This document shows positions 7,716 through 14,773 of a stretch of DNA of 20,748 bases, one piece after another. The DNA is from Lachnoclostridium sp. UBA6475 (GTDB lineage Bacteria > Bacillota > Clostridia > Lachnospirales > Lachnospiraceae): the NCBI GenBank assembly GCA_002435545.1, contig DJNB01000123.1, positions 1 through 20,748 on the forward strand, given 5' to 3'. The position numbers and the translations under genes were made by a program. Each line of letters begins with the position of its first letter. Within the stretch, counting starts at the first letter, position 1. Under the pieces are notes generated by a model. That model did no database searches. It was not told where the DNA came from and saw only the letters and a list, made by a program, of their open reading frames with translations.

Positions 7716-8778
7716 CGGCAAACGCCTCCTCTGCCTCATTTTCCGGCTTGTGCATGATCTGGATGTTAAATGGATCGATAAACAATCCGACTTCACTTCC
7801 GACTTCCGCAAGGCTTGTACTGTGTACCAGCCACGTAAATCCGAGTGCTTCCATCTCCATTTCATAGTGAACCCCTTTGAATACCAGGGATTTCACTTTT
7901 GCACGCATCGTACCTTTTTCCGGAGGTACAAGGATCATATCCTCCGGTCTTATCACGACATCCACCGGTTTATTTTCGCCGAATCCGACATCGACACATT
8001 CAAAATCCTGTCCCTGAATATTGACAAGACGGTCGTGCACCATCGTCGCCGAAAGGATATTGCTCTCGCCGATAAAGTCCGCGACAAACGCATTCTGCGG
8101 CTCATTGTAAATGTCTTCCGGCGTGCCGATCTGCTGGATGTATCCCTGATTCATCACGACGATGGTATCGGACATCGTAAGTGCCTCTTCCTGATCGTGT
8201 GTGACATAGACAAACGTAATGCCGAGTTCTTCTTTCAAACGCATGAGTTCGTACTGCATCCCCTGGCGCAGTTTCAGATCCAGGGCGCCGAGCGGTTCGT
8301 CCAAAAGCAGGATTTTCGGTTCGTTTACAATCGCACGCGCGATCGCGATACGCTGCTGCTGTCCGCCGCTCAGGGAATCCGGCATACGTTTCTCGTAACC
8401 ATCGAGATTTACCAGTTTCAGGGCATATTTGATCTTGTCCCGGATATAATCTTTTGATTTTTTCTTGATTTTTAAACCAAACGCAATATTTTCCTCAATA
8501 TTCATGTGTGAAAACAGCGCATACTTTTGGAACACGGTATTGATCGGGCGTTTGTTTGCCGGCACGCGGGCGATATCGGTTCCATTGAGCAGAACCTGTC
8601 CCTCATCTGCCGTTTCAAATCCTCCCATGATCCGTAGTGTCGTGGTCTTTCCACAACCACTTGGTCCAAGCAATGTCACAAATTCATTCTCATGAATATC
8701 AAGATTCATATGATCTAGAACGATTTGTCCGTCAAATGCTTTTGTGATCCCTTTTAGCTCAATACATTTTTCAGCCAT
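7708..8778 (-). CDS. potA: Spermidine/putrescine ABC transporter ATP-binding protein
   Basis: 356-residue ATPase that energises PotBC. The ABC domain covers about residues 5-240: Walker A GPSGCGKTT (38-46), Q-loop VFQKYALFSHM, signature LSGGQQQR (136-143), Walker B ILLLDEPLGALD (156-167) and switch His194 in VYVTHDQEEAL. FVADFIGESNIL leads into a C-terminal TOBE-like regulatory domain (about 240-345, with VVIRPEDMILV), standard for the PotA/MalK group. GGGAGG 7 nt before the ATG gives a firm start. It begins 21 bp after the stop of a GH10 xylanase gene with no visible terminator or promoter between them, unusual for a pot operon. It overlaps potB by 8 bp. Confidence 0.95.
   Translation of the reverse strand: MAEKCIELKGITKAFDGQIVLDHMNLDIHENEFVTLLGPSGCGKTTTLRIMGGFETADEGQVLLNGTDIARVPANKRPINTVFQKYALFSHMNIEENIAFGLKIKKKSKDYIRDKIKYALKLVNLDGYEKRMPDSLSGGQQQRIAIARAIVNEPKILLLDEPLGALDLKLRQGMQYELMRLKEELGITFVYVTHDQEEALTMSDTIVVMNQGYIQQIGTPEDIYNEPQNAFVADFIGESNILSATMVHDRLVNIQGQDFECVDVGFGENKPVDVVIRPEDMILVPPEKGTMRAKVKSLVFKGVHYEMEMEALGFTWLVHSTSLAEVGSEVGLFIDPFNIQIMHKPENEAEEAFAGE
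7725..7732 (-). promoter_or_regulatory. Ribosome binding site deciding the potB GTG start
   Basis: AGAGGAGG on the minus strand, inside the last codons of potA and 9 nt before GTG 7713-7715. It supports the GTG start over the longer open frame and over the internal ATG. Confidence 0.75.
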
Positions 8779-8799
8779 AACAAATCCTCCCGGTTCTCT

Positions 8800-10137
8800 T
8801 TATTTTTTATTGTTTGCTGCCTCAATTCCCGGCTTGATAAATCCGTAATAGCACGGTTTTGGCTGGCAGTTTTTGTCATACAGATACAGATTCTGCTGGA
8901 AATCCTCTCCATACAGCGGGTAATCGTCGCAGATTCCAAATACGGTTACACTCGTAATATTACATGGTCCGCCGCTCTCGGTATCTTCTTCAACGAGAAG
9001 GCGCATCATTTCCTCGTAGCGGTCAGACTGTCTCTGTAACAGTTCTTCGTCGGTCGTGCCGTCTTCAATACGGAAATTCAGTTCGGTCACCTGCAGTTCC
9101 AGACCGAGTTTTGCATACGTTTCCAGACATTTGCGGAAACTTCCGTCATTTTCGCTGTCAAGCTCCGGCCAGTCGATACCTACCGTCGGCTGAAGACCGA
9201 TTCCGTCGATCAGTCCCTTTTCTTTTAACTGCTCGACCATTTTGTAAATATTTTCCATTTTTATATCCATAAAGACATTGTAGTCATTATAGAACAATTT
9301 GACGTCTTTCTCTGCATATTTGCGGGCAAAGGCAAATGCTTTTTCCACATACTCCTCGCCCATCGTCGTATACCAGTAGTTCTGGACTGCCTGCTCATGC
9401 GTAAAGTCGTTATCCTTTTTCGTGTCCGCGCGGAGTTTCCAGCCGCCCTTCGTCACAACAAAACTTCCCGCATCGGTGCAGACGCATTCATTGACGACAT
9501 CCCAGGCGTAGACAACACCCGGATATTTTTTCTGGCAGTGTGTGATCACCTGCTTGATATAACTTTCCATACGCTTTGCCATGGTCTTTGCATCGGCAAG
9601 TTTTCCGGATTTCACATCATAGTTTTTGTAAAAGAGCCAGCTTGGTGTCTGATTGTGCCAGATCAATGTGTGGCCGCGCATCTTGATTCCGTTTTCCTGA
9701 CAGAATTTGAGCGCCGGATCACAATTTTCAAAAGTACAGACCGGCATCCCGTCTTTGCTCTTTTTCGTCGCCTTTTCGTCCAGCAGATACTCCGGTTTCA
9801 TCAGATTGGACAATGTCGTGGAATTGAAGTTTTCTTTTAAAATCTCCGTCATTCCTTTGTGGTTGAGCGCCATCGTATCCAGACTGCTTCCATTGATGGC
9901 CGCTCCGACAAGGAAATAATCCTTATAAATGTCCTTTGCCGGTGTCTCTTCCGTGACAACCGCTGCCGGGCTGACCGCGCTCTCTGAGACAGCGTTCTGC
10001 CGGCTTTCCGTCGTTTTCGGATCATCAGCGAACTTTGGTTCATTCGCCTTGTGCCGCGACGCAAGTGCATACGCCAGCACACCCAGTACGACCAGCGCTA
10101 CTACGATCGTTATTATAATACCTTTCTTTTCTTTCAT
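8800..10137 (-). CDS. GH10 endo-1,4-beta-xylanase with N-terminal anchor or signal
   Basis: 445 residues. The N-terminus MKEKKGIIITIVVALVVLGV (membrane segment about 6-26) is either a membrane anchor or a signal peptide cut after ALA26; no lipobox is present. A Ser/Pro/Thr/Glu-rich spacer (about 30-66) leads to the catalytic domain (about 69-440). GH10 signatures: KPEYLLD, RGHTLIWHNQTPSW (154-167), YAWDVVNE with acid/base E217, YNDYN (283-287) and LQVTEL with nucleophile E352. Expected action is retaining hydrolysis of xylan backbone at the cell surface. Oddities: the usual C-terminal WGxxDxxSW reads FGICDDYPL, and there are 11 Cys, all conserved in the neighbouring paralogue. A two-codon frame ATG AAA TGA (10142-10134) overlaps the start. 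It lies 15 bp after the second GH10 gene and 21 bp before potA. Confidence 0.93.
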   Translation of the reverse strand: MKEKKGIIITIVVALVVLGVLAYALASRHKANEPKFADDPKTTESRQNAVSESAVSPAAVVTEETPAKDIYKDYFLVGAAINGSSLDTMALNHKGMTEILKENFNSTTLSNLMKPEYLLDEKATKKSKDGMPVCTFENCDPALKFCQENGIKMRGHTLIWHNQTPSWLFYKNYDVKSGKLADAKTMAKRMESYIKQVITHCQKKYPGVVYAWDVVNECVCTDAGSFVVTKGGWKLRADTKKDNDFTHEQAVQNYWYTTMGEEYVEKAFAFARKYAEKDVKLFYNDYNVFMDIKMENIYKMVEQLKEKGLIDGIGLQPTVGIDWPELDSENDGSFRKCLETYAKLGLELQVTELNFRIEDGTTDEELLQRQSDRYEEMMRLLVEEDTESGGPCNITSVTVFGICDDYPLYGEDFQQNLYLYDKNCQPKPCYYGFIKPGIEAANNKK

Positions 10138-10152
10138 TTCATTTCTGCCTTT

Positions 10153-11886
10153 CTATCTCTGCGCGCCGGCTGCGGCCTGCTGCTCTTTCGAAGCCAGAAG
10201 GTCTAAGCCCGGCTTAATATAGGAATAAAAACAAGGTTTTGGCACACAGTTTTTGTCCCACAGATACAGGTTCTGGTGATTGTCCGTATACAAAGGATAA
10301 TCGTCACAGATACCAAATACGGTTACACTCGTGATATTGCACGGGCCGCCATTGTCAGAATCCTCGTCTACCAGAAGCTGCATAAACTCTTCATAGCGGT
10401 CTGCCTGCTTTTGCAGTTCTTCGTCATCAATATCTTCCGGATCCATCTGCAATTTGAAGGAAAGCTCCGTGACCTGCAGTTCCAGACCCAATTTCGCATA
10501 GGTTTCCAGGCAGTTTTTAAAACTGTCTTTCTTATCGGAATTCAGATCCGGCCAGCGCATTCCGACAGTTGGCTGCAATCCGATGCCGTCGATCAGTCCT
10601 TTGCCTTTCAGTTCTTCTACCATTTTGTAAATATTTTCCATTTTAGTTGTCTGGAATACATTATAATCATTATAAACCAATGCCACACCCGGATCGGCAT
10701 ATTTTCTTGCATACATAAATGCTTTTTCCACATACGTTTCGCCCATGGTTGCATACCAGTAGTTTGGCACATAACCGTCGTGTTCAAAATCGTTGTCGCT
10801 CTTTGTCTGCGTACGGAGTTTCCAGCCGCCGCTCGTCACTACAAAACTGTTTGCGTCCACACAGATACATTCGTTGACAACGTCCCAGGTATAAACCACC
10901 CCCGGAAATTCCGTCTGGCAGTGTGTAAGCACCTGTCGGATATAACTTTCCATGCGGGCTTCCATCGTCGCCGCATCCACCAGCTCTTTGTTTACATCGT
11001 AGTCCACATGGAAAAACCACTCCGGCGTCTGATTGTGCCAAAGAAGGGTGTGGCCGCGCATTTTAATGCCATTTTTTTTGCAGAAATTCAACGCGGAATC
11101 GCAGGTGTCAAATTTGCACACCGGCATTCCATCTGCACTGTTGAGCGTCGCCGTCTTATCCAGCAGATGCTCTGGCTTCATCAAATTGGAAAGCACCGTG
11201 GAATTAAAATGTTTCTTTAAAATTCCTGCCATTCCTTTGTGGTTGAGCGCCATCGTCTGACTGGATGTACCGTTGAGCGCCGCTCCCACGAGAAAGCAGT
11301 CTTTGTAAATATCTTTGACCGGCATATTGTCATCCTCGTACTCGGCTTCATATGTCTTGTACGGGCCTTCGGTTGCAGCCGGTGTCACTTCTGGTGTGAC
11401 CGAAGGTACGGCGGTTGGTGTCACCGCCGGTGTGGTCGTAGGTACGGCTGTTGGTGTCACCACCGGTGTGGTCGAAGGTACGGCTGTCGGTGTGACCGCC
11501 GGCTTTGATGTCCCTGCCGGCACTTTCGCGCTCTTCTTATTTACCAATATTTTACAATTGTATGTTGTTTTCCGGGAGGCTGTTTTAAACTTCACCTGAA
11601 CGGTCGCCCTGCCAGCCTTTTTCCCGCGGACAACAATACATTTTTTGCTTTTATTCCATTTTACCGAAGCTGTCTTTTTCGCATTTTTTCCATATCGGAA
11701 CGTAACTTTGGTACGTTTTGCCACATTTTTTACTGCGACTTTTTTTGTCTGACCCACGGTCACCTTCCATTGTCTGCTGCTGATCTTCGGTTTCTTTGCC
11801 GCCTGTGTTTCCACCGGCACTGCCCCATTTAATATGGCCACGGCCACAAGTGCCACAGCAGTACATTTCACTATATTTCTTCTCAT
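10153..11886 (-). CDS. Secreted GH10 endo-1,4-beta-xylanase with Ig-like domain and Pro/Thr linker
   Basis: 577 residues. A signal peptide (about 1-29, likely cleavage after TQA) is followed by a Lys-rich Ig-like domain (about 31-115: ISSRQWKVTVGQTKKVAV ... GKKAGRATVQVKF), a type frequent on Lachnospiraceae surface enzymes. A Pro/Thr/Val linker built of 12-residue repeats (128-174) joins it to a GH10 domain (about 190-565). GH10 signatures: RGHTLLWHNQTPEW (276-289), YTWDVVNE with acid/base E338, YNDYN (404-408) and LQVTEL with nucleophile E473. It shares 11 Cys and the altered FGICDDYPL motif with the next gene and looks roughly 70% identical to it by eye over the catalytic domain, so the two are tandem duplicates with different N-termini. 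AAAGGAG precedes the ATG, 23 bp after the GH115 stop. The basic Ig-like domain may bind the cell wall or polysaccharide (inference). Confidence 0.93.
   Translation of the reverse strand: MRRNIVKCTAVALVAVAILNGAVPVETQAAKKPKISSRQWKVTVGQTKKVAVKNVAKRTKVTFRYGKNAKKTASVKWNKSKKCIVVRGKKAGRATVQVKFKTASRKTTYNCKILVNKKSAKVPAGTSKPAVTPTAVPSTTPVVTPTAVPTTTPAVTPTAVPSVTPEVTPAATEGPYKTYEAEYEDDNMPVKDIYKDCFLVGAALNGTSSQTMALNHKGMAGILKKHFNSTVLSNLMKPEHLLDKTATLNSADGMPVCKFDTCDSALNFCKKNGIKMRGHTLLWHNQTPEWFFHVDYDVNKELVDAATMEARMESYIRQVLTHCQTEFPGVVYTWDVVNECICVDANSFVVTSGGWKLRTQTKSDNDFEHDGYVPNYWYATMGETYVEKAFMYARKYADPGVALVYNDYNVFQTTKMENIYKMVEELKGKGLIDGIGLQPTVGMRWPDLNSDKKDSFKNCLETYAKLGLELQVTELSFKLQMDPEDIDDEELQKQADRYEEFMQLLVDEDSDNGGPCNITSVTVFGICDDYPLYTDNHQNLYLWDKNCVPKPCFYSYIKPGLDLLASKEQQAAAGAQR
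11374..11505 (-). repeat. 36-bp tandem repeats encoding the xylanase Pro/Thr linker
   Basis: About 3.7 in-frame copies of a 36-bp unit inside the secreted GH10 gene. Each copy encodes a variant of xPxVTPTAVPxT (residues 128-171). Copies differ mainly at single bases, so the array may vary in length by slippage or recombination. It forms an extended, probably glycosylatable spacer between the Ig-like and catalytic domains. Confidence 0.85.
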
Positions 11887-11909
11887 CTTCTTCTCCTTTT
11901 GGAAATAAC

Positions 11910-14744
11910 CTACGCCTGCGGACTTTCCTGTGGTCCAAGATAAGACTCCGGCAGTCCGCTGCGGTACAATACCAATTTTTGTAAAACAAGTCCGGCATCC
12001 ACGCCATAGACATGGATCTCATTATATCCGGCTTTCAGATCGTGTCCCGTGATTCCATAATGGCTGTTGTTTAACACACCCATTGACCAGGATTTCTTTT
12101 CCCATGGGCCGCCGCCAATATTATAATTTTCTTTCGGGATCGTATCTCCGACTTTGATCTCGCCATCATTGACCTGCACGGCATAACGCATGGTGCGTCC
12201 GTCTTCCAGGTTGTTGGTAGGCGCCGTAATGGATTTGAGCATGTACACGCCGGCCTCTTTTACATATACACGGTAGGTAAGACATGGCGCTTTTCCGATT
12301 TCGTCAAAATTGCGGTCGGATGGATACACTTTCATCGAAGACAGGGTTTTTCCATATTCTTTCAGTTCTTCAAATTCATATCCTTCAAAATTCTCTTTTT
12401 CAGCAAAATGTCCGGCTTCGATCGATACGACACCATCCCGTTCGATAAAGGTGCCCTCCGGCGCATCAACGGCTGCCGTAAACCGAACGGTCACATTGAC
12501 TTTCTGTCCGGCGCCCGTGATCGTAAGGGTACGCTCAAAGGATTCGTGCTCTTTCCGTCCGATGCTGACCTGCAAAGTTACGATGTCACTTGCCACCGTA
12601 CCTTCTTTACAGCTTACACAGATTCCCTCTTCTTCCAGCACCGCGAAGTCATAGGAAACTGCGCCCGCATTGGCAAGGTCGATTTCATACGTCTCGCCCC
12701 CAATTTCTGTAAATTCCGGCAGTGCTGTCGTTCCCTCGGAGACAAATCCTTCCTCATTCTCCGCATGAACCATCATCCGGCTCTTGGTATTGATGCAGAT
12801 TGCCTCCGTCTGCGGATAGTGCCATCCCTCATCATTCCAGGTTACAAAGCAGGCATGCGGCGAAAGCATCATTCCGTCCCATTTGCCTCCTGCCATCTCT
12901 TTATTGTAATAATCTGTCAATTTTTGATCTCGTTCGATCTCTTCTTTTACCAGCGCATCATATGTGTTGGCCGCGGAAAGTTCAAATCCGGCATACCAGT
13001 TTGAAAGTGCCGCATGAAGGCTCATCAGCTGCAGATTCATTCCTGCTACGGCCGGATAATATACCAGTCCGTAAAAGGCATCTTTCGACGCTTCCGGAAT
13101 CTTTGTCTGCAGGTTCTCCGTCTTCTGCATCAGCGCGGTACATCGTTGGATCATGCGTTTTGTTTCATTAAAATGAGACACATGATATACGTCCGGATTC
13201 ATTGCCTCCGGTCGTCTCATGCCATGAATTCTCGCATATTCACGCAGTACGTCTGCAATCTCTTTTTTGGTCGTCTCGTCCTTGATATGCGCGCCAAACT
13301 GCTGTTCTACCCAGGAAGCGAGAAAACGGTCTGTCTGGTTGGCATGTCCGGTTCCCATGCTCTCAAAATCATAAGCAAGTGCCATAAAGTAAGACAACGG
13401 AAGTTCATCCGGGCGGATGTCACCGACATTTACGATCCAGAGGTCGCGGATGCCGTATTCATATGCCATCGTAACCTGCTCCCACACTTTTGGAAGCGGT
13501 GTCGAATTGACCCACTCGTAGGAAATCGGGGAACCATGATAATCAAAGTGATAGTACAGTCCCCAGCCCGGTTTACGGTCTTTCAGATCCTTCGTCGGAA
13601 GGGTTCGTACATTTCCGAAATTATCGTCGGAGAGCAGAAGGATCGTATCATCCAGGCCATCCCAGGAACGCAGTCCTTTGACACCGTTTCCACCATAATA
13701 AAAGCCTTCCACTTCTTTATACAGAGCGAGCATCTTCGGCATATGTTCACAGCCCGTCTCTTTGATGATCTTATTCTGATCGGTAATGATCTCGCGCAGA
13801 AGTTCCACATTTTCCTGAATGGTCGAATTTTCTCCGAGCATCATCGTATCACGCTCTCCACGCATTCCGATCGTAATCATATGCTTAAAGTCTTTGTCGC
13901 GTTTCATACCGTCTTCCCAGTAACGGTAAAGTCCCTCTTTATTGGTGTAATAATTCCAATCTTTTCCATATCCGACATTGTTGGTATCGGTTTTTACTTT
14001 GTCCCACTCTTCACTGGCACGGGTCAATGGTTCATGATGCGACTGTCCGATCGTGATACCAAGTTCCGTTCCCAGTTTGAGGATTGCCAGCGGATCTTCC
14101 GATCCATCCAGCGGAAGGGAGGCAGACCACATCGCCGGCCAGAAATAATTTCCTTTCAGGCGAAGCAGAAGGTCAAATACTTTTTCGTAAAAGAACTCGT
14201 TGAAGTCTCCAAATGTATTCATGACAAAATTTCCCAGTGACGGCCATTCGTCGTTCATGAAGAAGCCACGATAACGCACCGACGGCTCTTTGGATACCGT
14301 GCAGATACTCTCGTCAAATACAATTTCTTCTTTTTTTGCGGGAACCACGTCTGCCCAGTACACCCATGGGGATACTCCGATTTTTTCAGAGATATAATAC
14401 AGTCCATACAGGGTGGCAATCGTCTCCGTGCCGGCGATCACCAGTTTTTCCGCGCCGTCTTCTTCGATCAGCTGCACCGTAAAAACTTCGCGTTTTCCTT
14501 CCAGTGCGGAAAGGTCAATCTTCTTTTCCTCTTCCCATTTTGCAAGAATGTCCGAAGTTCCCTTTGTCGCTGCCACGATCTGTGGCACATTCTGAAGCTG
14601 CTCTACGATCTCCGGCTCTTTTCCCGTTACTGTCAAAATATCTCCGGCAAGAATCTTTGCCACATGCAGCAGTCCCTTATAATCTGCCGCATGGTTATCA
14701 ATACAAATCTGTGCTGCGTTTTCTTTTACTAACGTAAATGTCAT
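11910..14744 (-). CDS. GH115 xylan alpha-1,2-glucuronidase, cytosolic
   Basis: 944 residues, typical for the family, with no signal peptide, so it should act on imported glucuronoxylo-oligosaccharides. An N-terminal alpha/beta domain (about 1-150, including AGTETIATLYGLYYISEKIGV) precedes the catalytic barrel (about 155-460). Motifs: RYRGFFMNDEWPSLGNF (157-173), LKGNYFWPAMW (196-206), GMRGERD (293-299), LYKEVEGFYYGG (341-352), LSDDNFGNVR (371-380) and WIVNVGDIRPDELPL. D299 and E344 lie in motifs where the family's catalytic acids are expected. The C-terminal all-beta domain (GPWEKKSWSMGVLNN ... YNEIHVYGVD) is the usual GH115 C-terminal module. The expected reaction is release of glucuronic or 4-O-methylglucuronic acid from xylose. 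It lies 29 bp after uxaC and 23 bp before the xylanase; AAGGAGAGC precedes the ATG. Confidence 0.94.
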   Translation of the reverse strand: MTFTLVKENAAQICIDNHAADYKGLLHVAKILAGDILTVTGKEPEIVEQLQNVPQIVAATKGTSDILAKWEEEKKIDLSALEGKREVFTVQLIEEDGAEKLVIAGTETIATLYGLYYISEKIGVSPWVYWADVVPAKKEEIVFDESICTVSKEPSVRYRGFFMNDEWPSLGNFVMNTFGDFNEFFYEKVFDLLLRLKGNYFWPAMWSASLPLDGSEDPLAILKLGTELGITIGQSHHEPLTRASEEWDKVKTDTNNVGYGKDWNYYTNKEGLYRYWEDGMKRDKDFKHMITIGMRGERDTMMLGENSTIQENVELLREIITDQNKIIKETGCEHMPKMLALYKEVEGFYYGGNGVKGLRSWDGLDDTILLLSDDNFGNVRTLPTKDLKDRKPGWGLYYHFDYHGSPISYEWVNSTPLPKVWEQVTMAYEYGIRDLWIVNVGDIRPDELPLSYFMALAYDFESMGTGHANQTDRFLASWVEQQFGAHIKDETTKKEIADVLREYARIHGMRRPEAMNPDVYHVSHFNETKRMIQRCTALMQKTENLQTKIPEASKDAFYGLVYYPAVAGMNLQLMSLHAALSNWYAGFELSAANTYDALVKEEIERDQKLTDYYNKEMAGGKWDGMMLSPHACFVTWNDEGWHYPQTEAICINTKSRMMVHAENEEGFVSEGTTALPEFTEIGGETYEIDLANAGAVSYDFAVLEEEGICVSCKEGTVASDIVTLQVSIGRKEHESFERTLTITGAGQKVNVTVRFTAAVDAPEGTFIERDGVVSIEAGHFAEKENFEGYEFEELKEYGKTLSSMKVYPSDRNFDEIGKAPCLTYRVYVKEAGVYMLKSITAPTNNLEDGRTMRYAVQVNDGEIKVGDTIPKENYNIGGGPWEKKSWSMGVLNNSHYGITGHDLKAGYNEIHVYGVDAGLVLQKLVLYRSGLPESYLGPQESPQA

Positions 14745-14773
14745 TTATGCTCTCCTTCCAAATTCTGTAAATT

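Noticed and set aside
7713..7865. Longer N-terminus for PotB
   Set aside because: The extra 50 codons overlap potA, are basic and low in complexity, and lack a ribosome site, whereas GTG at 7715 has AGAGGAGG at ideal spacing.
7282..8457. Plus-strand open frame of 391 codons opposite potA and potB
   Set aside because: It spans the complements of two certain genes and encodes no recognisable motif.
8800..8860. Possible potA promoter inside the xylanase 3' end (TGCTATTAC)
   Set aside because: It resembles an extended -10, but no acceptable -35 lies 16-18 nt upstream.
10134..10142. Two-codon frame ATG AAA TGA just before the shorter GH10 gene as a regulatory leader peptide
   Set aside because: It is too short to judge and probably arises by chance from an A-rich ribosome-site region, although its ATG has the better spacing to AAAGG.
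10276..11220. Plus-strand open frame of 314 codons opposite the secreted GH10 gene
   Set aside because: It is antisense to the catalytic domain. The similar open frame opposite the other GH10 gene (9397-9840) follows from the duplication and does not indicate a conserved gene.
11374..11505. 36-bp repeats as a CRISPR array
   Set aside because: The repeats are contiguous with no unique spacers and encode an in-frame Pro/Thr linker.
13014..14240. Long plus-strand open frame of 408 codons opposite the GH115 gene
   Set aside because: It lies wholly antisense to a gene with strong family motifs, its translation shows no recognisable domain, and it has no good ribosome site. It is a shadow of codon bias.
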